From Actinoplanes sandaracinus (GTDB lineage Bacteria > Actinomycetota > Actinomycetes > Mycobacteriales > Micromonosporaceae): DNA of 64,000 bases. The stretch is taken from positions 87,006 to 151,005 of the forward strand of contig NZ_JASCTH010000010.1 of NCBI RefSeq assembly GCF_030009775.1, written 5' to 3'. Made by a program: the position numbers and the translations under genes. This document shows, piece after piece, positions 34,658 through 42,864 of this stretch. Under the pieces are notes generated by a model. That model did not search any database and had not been told where the DNA came from. It worked only from the letters and a program-made list of their open reading frames with translations. Every line of letters starts with the position of its first letter. Within the stretch, counting starts at the first letter, position 1.

Positions 34658-34681
34658 GTGATGAGACTACCGCCCGCCCGC

Positions 34682-34710
34682 CTAACGGAAAACGTGTACT
34701 TTGCCGTTAG
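34682..34710. promoter_or_regulatory. inverted repeat between CGNR regulator and phosphoesterase
   Basis: CTAACGG (34682-34688) and CCGTTAG (34704-34710) are perfect 7-bp arms around an AT-rich spacer AAAACGTGTACTTTG. The site lies about 25 bp upstream of the CGNR start and 20 bp upstream of the phosphoesterase start. It may be the binding site of the CGNR protein or part of overlapping promoters. Confidence 0.6.
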
Positions 34711-34731
34711 ATTGATGTGATGGGAGACCCC

Positions 34732-35457
34732 GTGGTTCTGCTGGCTCAGATCAGTGACCTGCACCTCGACGGCACGGCGCGCACCAGTGAGCGGGCCGCC
34801 CGCACCGTCGGCTATCTGCGTTCGCTGCCGCGGCCACCGGACGCGCTGCTCGTCACCGGCGACGTCGCCGACCATGCGGCCGTCGCCGAGTACGAGGAGG
34901 CGGCGAAACTCCTCGACCTGCCGTTCCCGGTGCTCACCGCGCCCGGCAACCATGACCGGCGTGGCCCCTGGCGCGAGGTGCTGCTCCGCGAGACGGCCGC
35001 GGAGACCCCGGTCAACCGTGCCGCCGACATCGGCGGGATCAGCATCCTGATGTGCGACTCCACCATTCCCGGTGCGGACGACGGACTGCTCGCCCCGGAG
35101 ACCCTCGACTGGATCGAGGCGACCCTCACCGGCCGGCCCGCGGTGCTGGCCTTCCACCATCCGCCGGTGGACGTGCACCATCCGCTGCCCGACTCGTACC
35201 CCCTCGGCGGCCGCCCCGCGCTGGCCGCCCTCCTCGACCGGCACCCGCAGGTCATCGCCCTGATCACCGGCCACGCCCATACCGCGGCCGCCGCGACCTT
35301 CGCCGGCCGCCCGGTGATCGTCGGGCCGGCCGTCACCTGGACGCTGCGGATGCCCTGGGAGGGCCGGGAGATCGCCGACCTCGGCCAGCCACCGGGTGTC
35401 GCCTTCCACCTCGTCCACGAGCGGAGCATCGTGACGCACTTCCGTAACGTCCTGTGA
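34732..35457 (+). CDS. calcineurin-like metallophosphoesterase (CpdA-like)
   Basis: GTG 34732 is preferred because GGGAG lies five bases upstream; ATG 34720 is possible. The 241-residue enzyme has all metallophosphoesterase blocks: AQISDLHLDG (DxH), LLVTGDVADHA (GDxxD), APGNHDRRG (GNHD), AFHHPPVD (His) and LITGHAHT (GHxH). These bind two metal ions. Close relatives include CpdA (3',5'-cAMP phosphodiesterase) and Icc. The natural substrate here is not determined. It is coupled by a GTGA overlap to the LysE-family gene. Confidence 0.9.
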   Translation: MVLLAQISDLHLDGTARTSERAARTVGYLRSLPRPPDALLVTGDVADHAAVAEYEEAAKLLDLPFPVLTAPGNHDRRGPWREVLLRETAAETPVNRAADIGGISILMCDSTIPGADDGLLAPETLDWIEATLTGRPAVLAFHHPPVDVHHPLPDSYPLGGRPALAALLDRHPQVIALITGHAHTAAAATFAGRPVIVGPAVTWTLRMPWEGREIADLGQPPGVAFHLVHERSIVTHFRNVL

Positions 35458-36074
35458 CGGCCGGGCTGGTCGCCGGGTTCCTGGTAGCGGTCTTTCCGAT
35501 GATCGCCACGCCAGGAGCCAGTTTCACCCTGCTGGTCCGGCACGTGACCGGCGGCGCGGGCGCGCCGGCCGCCGTGCCGGTGATCCTCGGGACCGTCACC
35601 GGGTTGCAGGTCCACGCCACGCTGGCCGCGGCCGGGCTGTCCGCCGTGATCCTGCACGCGGGGTGGGCGTTCACCGCGCTGCGGATCGCCGGGGCGGCCT
35701 ATCTGATCGGGCTGGGCCTGTGGACCTGGCGTGCCGCGGGAGCCTCCGGCCGCACCGTGGAACGTGCCCCGGCGCAGGTGGCCGGCCGTGGCGCCTTCCT
35801 GCAGGCGTTGCTCGGCAACGTTCTCAACCCGAAAGCGGCGCTGATCTTCGTGACCCTGGTGCCGCAGTTCGTGCACCCCGGCCGGGCACTGTGGCCCCAG
35901 ATCCTGACGCTGGCGCTGGCGCAGTCCCTGCTGGTCGCCGTCTGGTTGGGCGGCTGGGCCGTCGTGATCACCCGGGCCGGGCCCGCCCGGCTCACCGCCC
36001 GCTTCACGCGCACGATGCGGCGGATCACCGCCGCCACCCTTATCACCCTGGGGGTACGGACGGCGCTGAGCTGA
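35454..36074 (+). CDS. LysE/RhtB-family exporter
   Basis: This is a 206-residue protein with about five or six membrane helices and family features MIATPGASFTLLVRHVTGG near the N terminus and GNVLNPKAALIFVTLVPQFV in the middle. LysE/RhtB proteins export amino acids such as lysine, homoserine or threonine. The GTG start overlaps the phosphoesterase stop. Its 3' end carries a duplicated terminator hairpin. Confidence 0.9.
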   Translation: MTAGLVAGFLVAVFPMIATPGASFTLLVRHVTGGAGAPAAVPVILGTVTGLQVHATLAAAGLSAVILHAGWAFTALRIAGAAYLIGLGLWTWRAAGASGRTVERAPAQVAGRGAFLQALLGNVLNPKAALIFVTLVPQFVHPGRALWPQILTLALAQSLLVAVWLGGWAVVITRAGPARLTARFTRTMRRITAATLITLGVRTALS

Positions 36075-36165
36075 ACGGTTTCGCCCGCCATCACGGCGGC
36101 GGGTCGAAAACCGGGCGGCGCTGAGTTGAACGGTTTCGCCCGCCATCACGGCGGCGGGTCGAAAA
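36061..36165. terminator. tandemly duplicated bidirectional terminator
   Basis: A 55-bp segment is duplicated (36061-36115 and 36116-36165 on), one mismatch in the first 50 bases. Each copy contains a hairpin TTTCG-CCCGCC / GGCGGG-TCGAAA, with A-rich and T-rich ends on opposite strands, suited to stop both convergent transcripts. The duplication copies the last codons of the LysE-family gene and of the convergent kinase gene. Confidence 0.75.
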
Positions 36166-36643
36166 GCTCCAGCTCAGGCGGGGTCGGCCGGTGCTGGCGG
36201 AAGAACTCCCAGGCCTGCTCGAACTCGTCCGCGCCGATCCGGAAAGCGCCGGCCGGCAGTGCCGCGTTCCGCCGCGCGATCCTGGCGAGCAGCTCCTCTT
36301 TCGACGGTTCGAGCAGGCACAGCACCACCCGGGCGCCGATCTGCCGGGCCTCGGTGCGGTAGCGGTCACGTTCCTCCCGGGCCCAGAGCCCCCAGTCGAG
36401 CACGACGTTGCGGCCCATCGACAGCACCCGTAGCGCGGTCGCCCACTGGAGTGACTCCATCCGGTCCCGCAGCAGGTCCAGCTCGGACTCGGCGAGCTCC
36501 GGATGCAGCCATCGGAGCCATTCGTCGGCGGTCAGCCGCAGGGCCCCGTGCCGCTCCTCCAGCTCCCGCGCCAGTGTCGTCTTGCCACTGCCCGGCAGAC
36601 CGCACGTCAGAAAGAGGACCGCCGGCTCACTCACGCCGCACAT
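36146..36643 (-). CDS. P-loop nucleotide kinase-like protein (AAA_33)
   Basis: This is a 165-residue protein from ATG 36643 (MCGVSEPAVLFLTCGLPGSG). Walker A is GLPGSGKTTLARELE, the LID-like segment is RIARRNAALPAGAF, and a Walker-B-like NVVLDWGLW is present. It belongs to the zeta-toxin/AAA_33 kinase group that phosphorylates small molecules. No antitoxin-like partner is adjacent. GTG 36634 is an alternative start. The last codons overlap the second copy of the duplicated terminator. Confidence 0.85.
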   Translation of the reverse strand: MCGVSEPAVLFLTCGLPGSGKTTLARELEERHGALRLTADEWLRWLHPELAESELDLLRDRMESLQWATALRVLSMGRNVVLDWGLWAREERDRYRTEARQIGARVVLCLLEPSKEELLARIARRNAALPAGAFRIGADEFEQAWEFFRQHRPTPPELELFDPPP

Positions 36644-36862
36644 CGTAGGGCGAGGCCCGGTCAGTGCTCGTTCCGGCGCGGCAGCCGGCGGAGGCGAGAC
36701 GCACGACCCCGTGCCGCGGAGGTGAGGGCCACGACCCGGCGTGACGAAGGCGCGGTGCACGACCCGGTGCTGCGGCGGGGTCTGGCTGGGCCCCTACCCC
36801 CGGGGGGTGTTCTAGCGGCTCGGAAGTGGGATGGGTGCGGGACCACCGCGGGGTCCTCTCGG

Positions 36863-37168
36863 TCATCGGCGGGCCGGGAAGAGGGTGAGTTGCTCGCTGA
36901 GCGAAAGGCCGACGGCCTCGTCGGCGCCCTGGCGCCGCAGGCAGCGGCGGCAGGTCACCGGGGCGGTGGTGGGACGCAGAGCGGCGAGCTCGCCGCCGCT
37001 GACCCCGACGTGACACAGCGGAGCCGGCACCTCGAACTCACCGAGCCATCGCACGGTCGCGACCGCGTGGACCGCGCTGCCGCCGCGCACGAACGCGTTG
37101 TGACCCGCGAAATCGGCCACGGCACGCGCCACGACGGCGGCGAGGAGGTCACCAGCGGAAGCTGTCAC
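36863..37168 (-). CDS. small hypothetical protein with Cys pairs
   Basis: This is a 101-residue protein from GTG 37168; GGAGG lies 12 bases upstream. The N-terminal half is a plain alpha/beta sequence (AVVARAVADFAGHNAFVRGG). The C-terminal half contains CHVGVSGGELAALRPTTAPV followed by TCRRCLRRQ, so Cys-x2-Cys plus an upstream Cys-His could bind zinc. No family was recognised. It stands alone in a 680-bp interval between the kinase and the DMT transporter. Confidence 0.5.
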   Translation of the reverse strand: MTASAGDLLAAVVARAVADFAGHNAFVRGGSAVHAVATVRWLGEFEVPAPLCHVGVSGGELAALRPTTAPVTCRRCLRRQGADEAVGLSLSEQLTLFPARR

Positions 37169-37323
37169 GCCGACATCGTGCCTCCGGGGTATGACACTTT
37201 CGCCGTCCCGGCGATCGGAACCGCAGCGACCGTGGCGTCATGCGGTCGGCCGGGCAAGGCGCGATCACACGGCCCGGGTGGGCGCCGGGCTCTCGCCGTC
37301 GCGGGGCCGATTCCGCGCCGGGC

Positions 37324-38187
37324 TCACGCCGTCACGGGGATGGTCCGCGCCGGCGCCGGGCCTGCGGCGCCGTGGACCGCCCCCGCGCTGGCGACGATCA
37401 CGAGGGCGACGGCCAGCAGTTCCAGCGGGGTGAGCCGCTGGTCGAGGACGGCGAAGCCGGCGAGCACGGCGACGGCCGGCCCCAGGCTCATCAGCACGGC
37501 GAACGTCGACGTCGGGATCCGCCGCAGCGCCAGCAGCTCGAACGTGTACGGCACCACCGACGACATGGTCGCCACGACGGCGCCGAGGCCGAGGACGACC
37601 GGGTCCAGCAGGGCGGCGCCGGCGTCGACCACGCCCAGCGGCAGCGTGAGCACCGCGCTGACGGCCATCGCGAGGGCGAGCCCGTCGGCCTTCGGGAAGC
37701 GGCGGCCGGTGCGGGCGCTGAACACGATGTACGCCGCCCACATCAGGCCCGCGGCCAGCGCGAAGCCCGCCCCGGCGAGGTTGAGCCGGTCGAAGCCCTG
37801 GTAGCCCAGCAGCATCACTCCGGCCAGCGCGAGCGCCGCCCACAGCCAGCTCACCGCCCGGCGAGCGGTGAGCACCGACAGAGTCAGCGGGCCGAGCACT
37901 TCGAGGGTGACCGCCGGGCCGAGCGGAATCCGGTCGATGGCCTGGTAGAACAGCGTGTTCATGCCGGCCATCGCGGCCCCGAGCCCGGCGACCGCGAGCC
38001 AGTCGTCGCGCCGGTGACCGCGCAGCCGCGGCCGGCACACCAGCAGCAGCACGATCGCGGCGATCGTGAGCCGCAGCGTGACGACCCCGGCCGCCCCGGC
38101 ACGCGGGAACAGCAGCGCCGCCACCGCCGACCCGAACTGCACCGACAGGGCGGCGCCGAGGACCAGTCCGCTACCCATCGACGTCAC
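37324..38187 (-). CDS. EamA/RhtA-like DMT-family exporter
   Basis: This is a 287-residue protein with ten membrane helices arranged as two EamA repeats (SVQFGSAVAALLFPRAGAAG in the first; LMWAAYIVFSARTGRRFPKA in the second). The sequence resembles RhtA-type threonine/homoserine exporters. GTG 38187 (or ATG 38178) is the start. A LysR regulator is divergent 70 bp away, the common layout for an exporter controlled by its substrate. Confidence 0.9.
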   Translation of the reverse strand: MTSMGSGLVLGAALSVQFGSAVAALLFPRAGAAGVVTLRLTIAAIVLLLVCRPRLRGHRRDDWLAVAGLGAAMAGMNTLFYQAIDRIPLGPAVTLEVLGPLTLSVLTARRAVSWLWAALALAGVMLLGYQGFDRLNLAGAGFALAAGLMWAAYIVFSARTGRRFPKADGLALAMAVSAVLTLPLGVVDAGAALLDPVVLGLGAVVATMSSVVPYTFELLALRRIPTSTFAVLMSLGPAVAVLAGFAVLDQRLTPLELLAVALVIVASAGAVHGAAGPAPARTIPVTA

Positions 38188-38257
38188 GGCCCGACGCTAA
38201 CCGGCCGGTGATCCGGCGTGGAAATGCCAGAACCGGCTGTGGTTATGCTCGCCGGTC

Positions 38258-39115
38258 ATGACCGTCGAGTTGCGGCACCTCCGCGCGTTCCTGGCGATCG
38301 CCGCCGAGGGCAGCATCACCCGCGCGGCGGTCCGGCTGCACGTGACGCAGCCCGCCCTGTCGCGCACTCTCCGGCAGTTGGAGACCCACCTCGGCGTCGG
38401 TCTGGCCGACCGCTCGACCCACCATCTGCGGCTCACCCCGGCGGGCATCGCGTTCCGGGACCGCGCGGCCGCCGCGGTGGCGGCCGTCGACGACGTCCTC
38501 GACCCGGCGCGGGCCGGCGCCGGGCCGCTGCGCCTGGGGCACGCCTGGTCGGCGCTGGGCGAGCACACCGGCCGCCTGCTGCGGGCCTGGGACCGGACCC
38601 ACCCGGACATCCCGCTGCGCCTGCTCCGGGTCGATGACCGCACAGGAGGTCTGAGCAGCGGAAAGACCGACGCCGCCATACTTCGCGACCCGGGCCGGAT
38701 CGCGGGCGCGCAGACCGAACTGCTGGTCACCGAGGCGCGGGTGGCCGCCGTGCCGGCCGACAGCGATCTCGCCCGCCGTCCCCGCGTCGCCCTCGCCGAC
38801 CTGGCCGGATGGCCCATCGCGATCAACACGGTGACGGGCACCACCGGCCTGGACCTCTGGCCGGCGGACGCCGCGCCGGCCGGCACGGTCGAGGTGGCCA
38901 ACACCGACGACTGGCTCGCCGCCGTGACGGCCGGGCGCGCGGTCGGCGTCACCAGCGTCGCGACCGCCGCCATGTACCCGCATCCGGCGGTCACCTACGT
39001 CCCGCTGACCGACGCCGAGCCGCTCGGCCTGCACATCGCCTGGCGTTCCCCGCCGACCCACCCCGCCGTCGGTGAACTGGTCCGCCTGCTGCGCTCCCTG
39101 CTAACCGCGCCGTGA
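38258..39115 (+). CDS. LysR-family regulator
   Basis: This is a 285-residue protein with the LysR helix-turn-helix at residues 1-60 (MTVELRHLRAFLAIAAEGSI, TRAAVRLHVTQPALSRTLRQ, LETHLGVGLADRS) and an inducer-binding domain from residue about 90. It is divergent from the DMT exporter gene, its likely target. No T-N11-A box was resolved with confidence in the short spacer. Confidence 0.92.
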   Translation: MTVELRHLRAFLAIAAEGSITRAAVRLHVTQPALSRTLRQLETHLGVGLADRSTHHLRLTPAGIAFRDRAAAAVAAVDDVLDPARAGAGPLRLGHAWSALGEHTGRLLRAWDRTHPDIPLRLLRVDDRTGGLSSGKTDAAILRDPGRIAGAQTELLVTEARVAAVPADSDLARRPRVALADLAGWPIAINTVTGTTGLDLWPADAAPAGTVEVANTDDWLAAVTAGRAVGVTSVATAAMYPHPAVTYVPLTDAEPLGLHIAWRSPPTHPAVGELVRLLRSLLTAP

Positions 39116-39135
39116 GGTCTCGCTAGGGTGCGGGC

Positions 39136-39708
39136 GTGGATTCTGACCGAGACGGCCGGATCATCCTGCTCAACGGCGCCTCGAGCTCCGGCAAGAGCAG
39201 CATCGGCCTGGCCCTGCTCCCGCTGCTCGCCGACCCGTGGTTCTTCTTCCCCGTCGACGGTCTCGGGGCGATGCGCTCCACCGTCCACACCCGGGTGCTC
39301 GACGACGCCGGTATCGACGACATGCTCCGACGCACGAGGGCCGGCTACCACCGTGCCGTGGCCGGGCTGGCCTCCGCGGGCAACGACGTGATCATGGATT
39401 ACCCGCTGAGCGAGCGGTGGCGTCTGGACGACCTGCTGCGAACCCTCGCGGGGTACGACGTGACGCTCGTCGAGGTCCGGTGTTCGCCGGCGGAACTGGA
39501 TCGCCGGGAACGCGCCCGCGGCGACCGGCCGGTCGGGCTCGCCCGCTCGCAGGGACTCGTCTACGCGCACGGCGACCGCGACATCGCCGTGGACACCACC
39601 ACCGCCACTCCGGCCGAGTGTGCGCTGACCATCGTGAATGCGCTGGACGGGGTCTCGTCGCCCAAGGCGTTCGACCGGCTGCGCGATAGCCTACCGTCGA
39701 TCACGTAG
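39136..39708 (+). CDS. chloramphenicol phosphotransferase-like kinase
   Basis: This is a 190-residue P-loop protein. Walker A is LLNGASSSGKSSIGLALL, followed by the acceptor-site region FFPVDGLGAMR and the CPT signature ERARGDRPVGLARSQ. Family members phosphorylate chloramphenicol (Streptomyces venezuelae) or unknown small molecules. GTG 39136 starts 20 bp after the LysR gene. Resistance function is not implied by context. Confidence 0.88.
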   Translation: MDSDRDGRIILLNGASSSGKSSIGLALLPLLADPWFFFPVDGLGAMRSTVHTRVLDDAGIDDMLRRTRAGYHRAVAGLASAGNDVIMDYPLSERWRLDDLLRTLAGYDVTLVEVRCSPAELDRRERARGDRPVGLARSQGLVYAHGDRDIAVDTTTATPAECALTIVNALDGVSSPKAFDRLRDSLPSIT

Positions 39709-39870
39709 ATTGCCCGCAGCGTGGGCCGGCGCGGATGCCGGTGACCATAGCCACAAGATCACGACCCCGCTGTTCGGTGCGGCGCGGAGCGTACGACAAT
39801 CTCCGCATTGACGTACGCGAATGGCGCGTCTACGTTGCGGTGAGGTTGACCGGGGGAATGGGGTTCCGAA

Positions 39871-40833
39871 ATGCGACGATCGCGCCTGCTCGCGGCACTG
39901 GCCGGAGTGCTGCTGCTGGTCGCCGGGTGCACTGATGATCCGGGTGCCAAGTCCAAACGCGGGGCGGGCGAGCTCGACAGGGTCAGCGCCGGCGTCATCG
40001 CGATCGTCGACGTCGCGCCCATCTACCTCGGCAAGGACAAGGGCTTCTTCAAGGCGGAGGGCATCGACCTCTCGCTGAACACCGCACAGGGCGGCGCGGC
40101 CATCGTGCCGGGCGTGCTCAGCGCGGAGTATCAGTTCGGGTTCAGCAACAGCATCTCGCTGATGCTCGCCGCCGCCCGCGACGTGCCGATCAAGGTCGTC
40201 TCGAACGGCAACAACTCGACCGGGGTCGACGGCAAGGACTTCGCCGGGCTCTTCGTCCGCGCCGACAGCCCGATCAAGTCGCCGAAGGACCTGGCCGGGC
40301 GCACGGTCGCCGCGAACACCCTGAAGAACATCGTCGAGACGACGGTGCGGGAATCGGTCCGCAAGGACGGCGGTGACGCCGCCCAGGTCAAGTTCACCGA
40401 GCTGGGATTCCCCGAGCAGGTGCCGGCGCTGCAGGAGAGCCGGGTCGACGCGATCTTCGTGGTCGAGCCGTTCCAGCAGTCCGCGGTCGCCGCCGGGTTC
40501 CGCAAGATCGCGTCCAGCTATGTCGACACCGCGCCCGAACTCACCGTCGCGATGTACTTCACCTCGAAGAACCTGGTCGCCAGCGACCCCGACCTGGTCC
40601 GGCGTTTCACCGTGGCGCTGAAGAAGTCCCTGGCGTACGCCGACGCTCACCCGGACGAGGTCCGCACCGTCCTCAGCACCTACACCAAGATCGAGCCCGA
40701 GGTCCGGGAAGGCCTCGTCCTGCCGAAGTGGCCGGCCGAGATCAACCGCCCCTCGGTCGAGAAGCTCGCGGACCTGGCCGTCACCGACGGCCTGCTGCCC
40801 AAGAAGCCCGACCTGGCCGCCCTGCTGCCTTGA
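39871..40833 (+). CDS. NMT1/SsuA-type ABC substrate-binding lipoprotein (orphan)
   Basis: This is a 320-residue protein with a lipoprotein signal (MRRSRLLAALAGVLLLVAG followed by C). The mature type-II binding fold reads VAPIYLGKDKGFFKAEGIDL, QFGFSNSISLMLAAARDVPI, LAGRTVAANTLKNIVETTVR and VDAIFVVEPFQQSAVA, matching the NMT1/SsuA/TauA group that binds nitrate, sulfonates, taurine or pyrimidine precursors. No permease or ATPase gene is adjacent, so it either works with a transporter elsewhere or is a remnant. Confidence 0.88.
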   Translation: MRRSRLLAALAGVLLLVAGCTDDPGAKSKRGAGELDRVSAGVIAIVDVAPIYLGKDKGFFKAEGIDLSLNTAQGGAAIVPGVLSAEYQFGFSNSISLMLAAARDVPIKVVSNGNNSTGVDGKDFAGLFVRADSPIKSPKDLAGRTVAANTLKNIVETTVRESVRKDGGDAAQVKFTELGFPEQVPALQESRVDAIFVVEPFQQSAVAAGFRKIASSYVDTAPELTVAMYFTSKNLVASDPDLVRRFTVALKKSLAYADAHPDEVRTVLSTYTKIEPEVREGLVLPKWPAEINRPSVEKLADLAVTDGLLPKKPDLAALLP

Positions 40834-40911
40834 CCCCGCCCCGGTCGCTGCCCGCGTGATCCTCCACCGGGCGCCGGGCAGCGACCGAAACCATCGGACG
40901 GCCTCGTCGGC

Positions 40912-42195
40912 TCAGCGGGTGTCGGCTCGGTGTGGCCCGGCGAGCGCGGCCCCCCTGATGACGGCCGCGACACGCTCCGCTGTGGCGGCGTCGGGGCCGG
41001 TCCACAACTCGTCCAGCCATGGGCCGGCGAACAGCCCGACCAGGGTCGGGCGGCCGTCGGCCGCGGTGGCGTCGAGCCACTCGCTGACGCAGTTCTCCCG
41101 TGGCCCGTGCACCCGGAGATAGCCGGCCGGGTGCTCCGGCCAGAAACGGCGGTCGAAGCGGAGCACCGCTTTCTCCACCCGCCCCATGCCGAGCCGTGAC
41201 AGGGCGTCACGATGGGGTGCCGGCAGCGGTGGCTCGAACGTGATCCCACCCCCGGAGAGCACACCCAGAGGCGCTGTCACGATCACCGCGTCGGCGCGCT
41301 GCGGGTTCCCGTCGCCGGTCAGGGTCACCCCGTCGACGTCGACGCTGATGCCGCGCACCGGGCGGCCGAGCCGCACGTCGAGGCCCTCGGCGAGATGCTC
41401 GGCCAGCAGCCGGTAACCGCCGACGATCCACCGGTCGCCCTCACCGACGCCGGGCTCGAAACCGTGGCGGGCGCTGAGCCACGACAGCGGTGCGCCGGAG
41501 TCCATCACGATCTCGGCGTCCACGAACCGGCGGACCGCCTCGGCATCCGACGACTCCAGGTCCCGCAGCCAGACGTCGAGCACCTCCGCGATGCCGGCCC
41601 CGACCGGCGAGGCATCGAGTCGTGCCCGCAACTCGATCTCGATGGCCCTCGGCGTCAGAGGACCGCCCGGGGCGATGGGAACGGGGCCGCCCAGCACCAG
41701 TGGATCGTGGAAATCGGTCGGCACCGTCCGCAGGCCGAGGGATTCGGCGAGGCGGGCCAGGACGTTGTCGTCGTACTGCTGGAGCCAGTTGGCCCCCAGG
41801 TCGAAGGCGGCGCCCGCAACGTCGACGCCGGCGGTGCGCCCGCCGATCCGGTCGCGGGCCTCCCGGATCCGCACCTGCACGCCGCGGCCGGCGAGGGTTC
41901 GGGCGGCGGCGAGGCCGGCCATGCCGGCGCCGACCACGGCGACGCGGGAATGCCCGAGGTCCGCGGCCCAGAGAGCGGCGGCGACGCCTTGTTCGTACGC
42001 GCCATGGGTCATGCCGGCCCGTGTCGGATGGGTCGCCTCGCCGGCGATCAGCAGGCGATCGCCGACGGGTGTCCCGAGGTTCACCCGGTCCTGCGGGGTG
42101 CCGTCGCGCCCGATCAGGCTCCACGAGCCCCGCGCCCACGGATCGTCGCCCCAGTGGGAGACCGCGAAACCGGTCAGCCGTGGCGAGGCGGTCAT
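40912..42195 (-). CDS. flavin amine oxidase with circularly permuted domain order
   Basis: This is a 427-residue protein. Normal flavin amine oxidases begin with the Rossmann GxGxxG and end with a W.dDPwarGSwS...GEAT...GAY segment. Here that C-terminal segment comes first (residues 13-76: HWGDDPWARGSWSLIGRDG, VGDRLLIAGEATHPTRAGMT, HGAYEQGVAAA). The Rossmann motif VAVVGAGMAGLAAART follows at 86-100 with EARDRIGGRT. The protein then ends after AAVIRGAALAG, exactly where the segment would normally follow. The ATG overlaps the upstream TetR stop by 4 bp, which supports this start. Activity and substrate are unknown. Confidence 0.82.
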   Translation of the reverse strand: MTASPRLTGFAVSHWGDDPWARGSWSLIGRDGTPQDRVNLGTPVGDRLLIAGEATHPTRAGMTHGAYEQGVAAALWAADLGHSRVAVVGAGMAGLAAARTLAGRGVQVRIREARDRIGGRTAGVDVAGAAFDLGANWLQQYDDNVLARLAESLGLRTVPTDFHDPLVLGGPVPIAPGGPLTPRAIEIELRARLDASPVGAGIAEVLDVWLRDLESSDAEAVRRFVDAEIVMDSGAPLSWLSARHGFEPGVGEGDRWIVGGYRLLAEHLAEGLDVRLGRPVRGISVDVDGVTLTGDGNPQRADAVIVTAPLGVLSGGGITFEPPLPAPHRDALSRLGMGRVEKAVLRFDRRFWPEHPAGYLRVHGPRENCVSEWLDATAADGRPTLVGLFAGPWLDELWTGPDAATAERVAAVIRGAALAGPHRADTR

Positions 42196-42794
42196 GTCTG
42201 CGGTAGCGGGGTGGCGCGCTGGTCGGGCGCTGGGCGGAGGGCCAGCCCGACGATCGCGCCGAAGCGGGCACGGAGGCGCCGGGTGTCGACGGGCTCGCGG
42301 CCGTGAGTGAGCTCGTCGACGACGATGCCGTCGACGAGCGCGATCAGCATGCTGCCGTGTTCGGGGTCGCCGAAGACGGCCGTCGCCAGGGCTTCGAGGT
42401 CGGCGGCGATGGCCGCGGCGGTCGCCGTGGTCAGTTCCCGGGTCTGCGGGTCGAGCATCAGGAGCATTCTGGCCCGGCTGCGGGCTCGGGCGGGGCCGAG
42501 CCAGTGGGCGAGCATGCGGGTGCCGTCTTCGATCAGGGCGGCGGCGTCGAAGTCGGTGACCGTGCGGCCGGCCAGCGCCGCGTCGAGGTCGGCCCGGTCG
42601 AGCTCGGCGATCCGGTGTAGGACGGCGGCCAGTAGCGCCTGACGGGTGGGGTAGTGGTAGCTGCAGGTGCCGGAAGGTAGGCCGGCGGCGACGTCGACGG
42701 CCCGGTGGGTGAGCGCCCGCAGCCCTGTCTCGCCGACGATGCCGAACGCGGCGTCGGTCAGGGCCTGTTTGCGAGCGGGGTCACGTGCACTCAT
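42192..42794 (-). CDS. TetR-family regulator coupled to the amine oxidase
   Basis: This is a 200-residue protein with helix-turn-helix residues about 8-55 (ALTDAAFGIVGETGLRALTH, RAVDVAAGLPSGTCSYHYPT, RQALLAAVL). The C-terminal domain (TetR_C_31-like) reads LGPARARSRARMLLMLDPQT. Its stop overlaps the amine-oxidase ATG, so both are one operon. The palindrome CTACACCTGTAG, 12 bp upstream of the start, is a likely autoregulatory site. Confidence 0.9.
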   Translation of the reverse strand: MSARDPARKQALTDAAFGIVGETGLRALTHRAVDVAAGLPSGTCSYHYPTRQALLAAVLHRIAELDRADLDAALAGRTVTDFDAAALIEDGTRMLAHWLGPARARSRARMLLMLDPQTRELTTATAAAIAADLEALATAVFGDPEHGSMLIALVDGIVVDELTHGREPVDTRRLRARFGAIVGLALRPAPDQRATPLPQT

Positions 42795-42805
42795 ATGGCC
42801 AGATG

Positions 42806-42817
42806 CTACACCTGTAG
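42806..42817. promoter_or_regulatory. palindrome upstream of the TetR/amine-oxidase operon
   Basis: CTACACCTGTAG is a perfect palindrome 12 bp upstream of the TetR start and about 50 bp upstream of the divergent membrane-protein gene. A related CTACGCCTG follows at 42825. It probably controls one or both divergent transcripts. Confidence 0.6.
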
Positions 42818-42864
42818 TGTTTACTACGCCTGCATTTGTCGTCGGCAGTCAACGGAGTCTCGCC

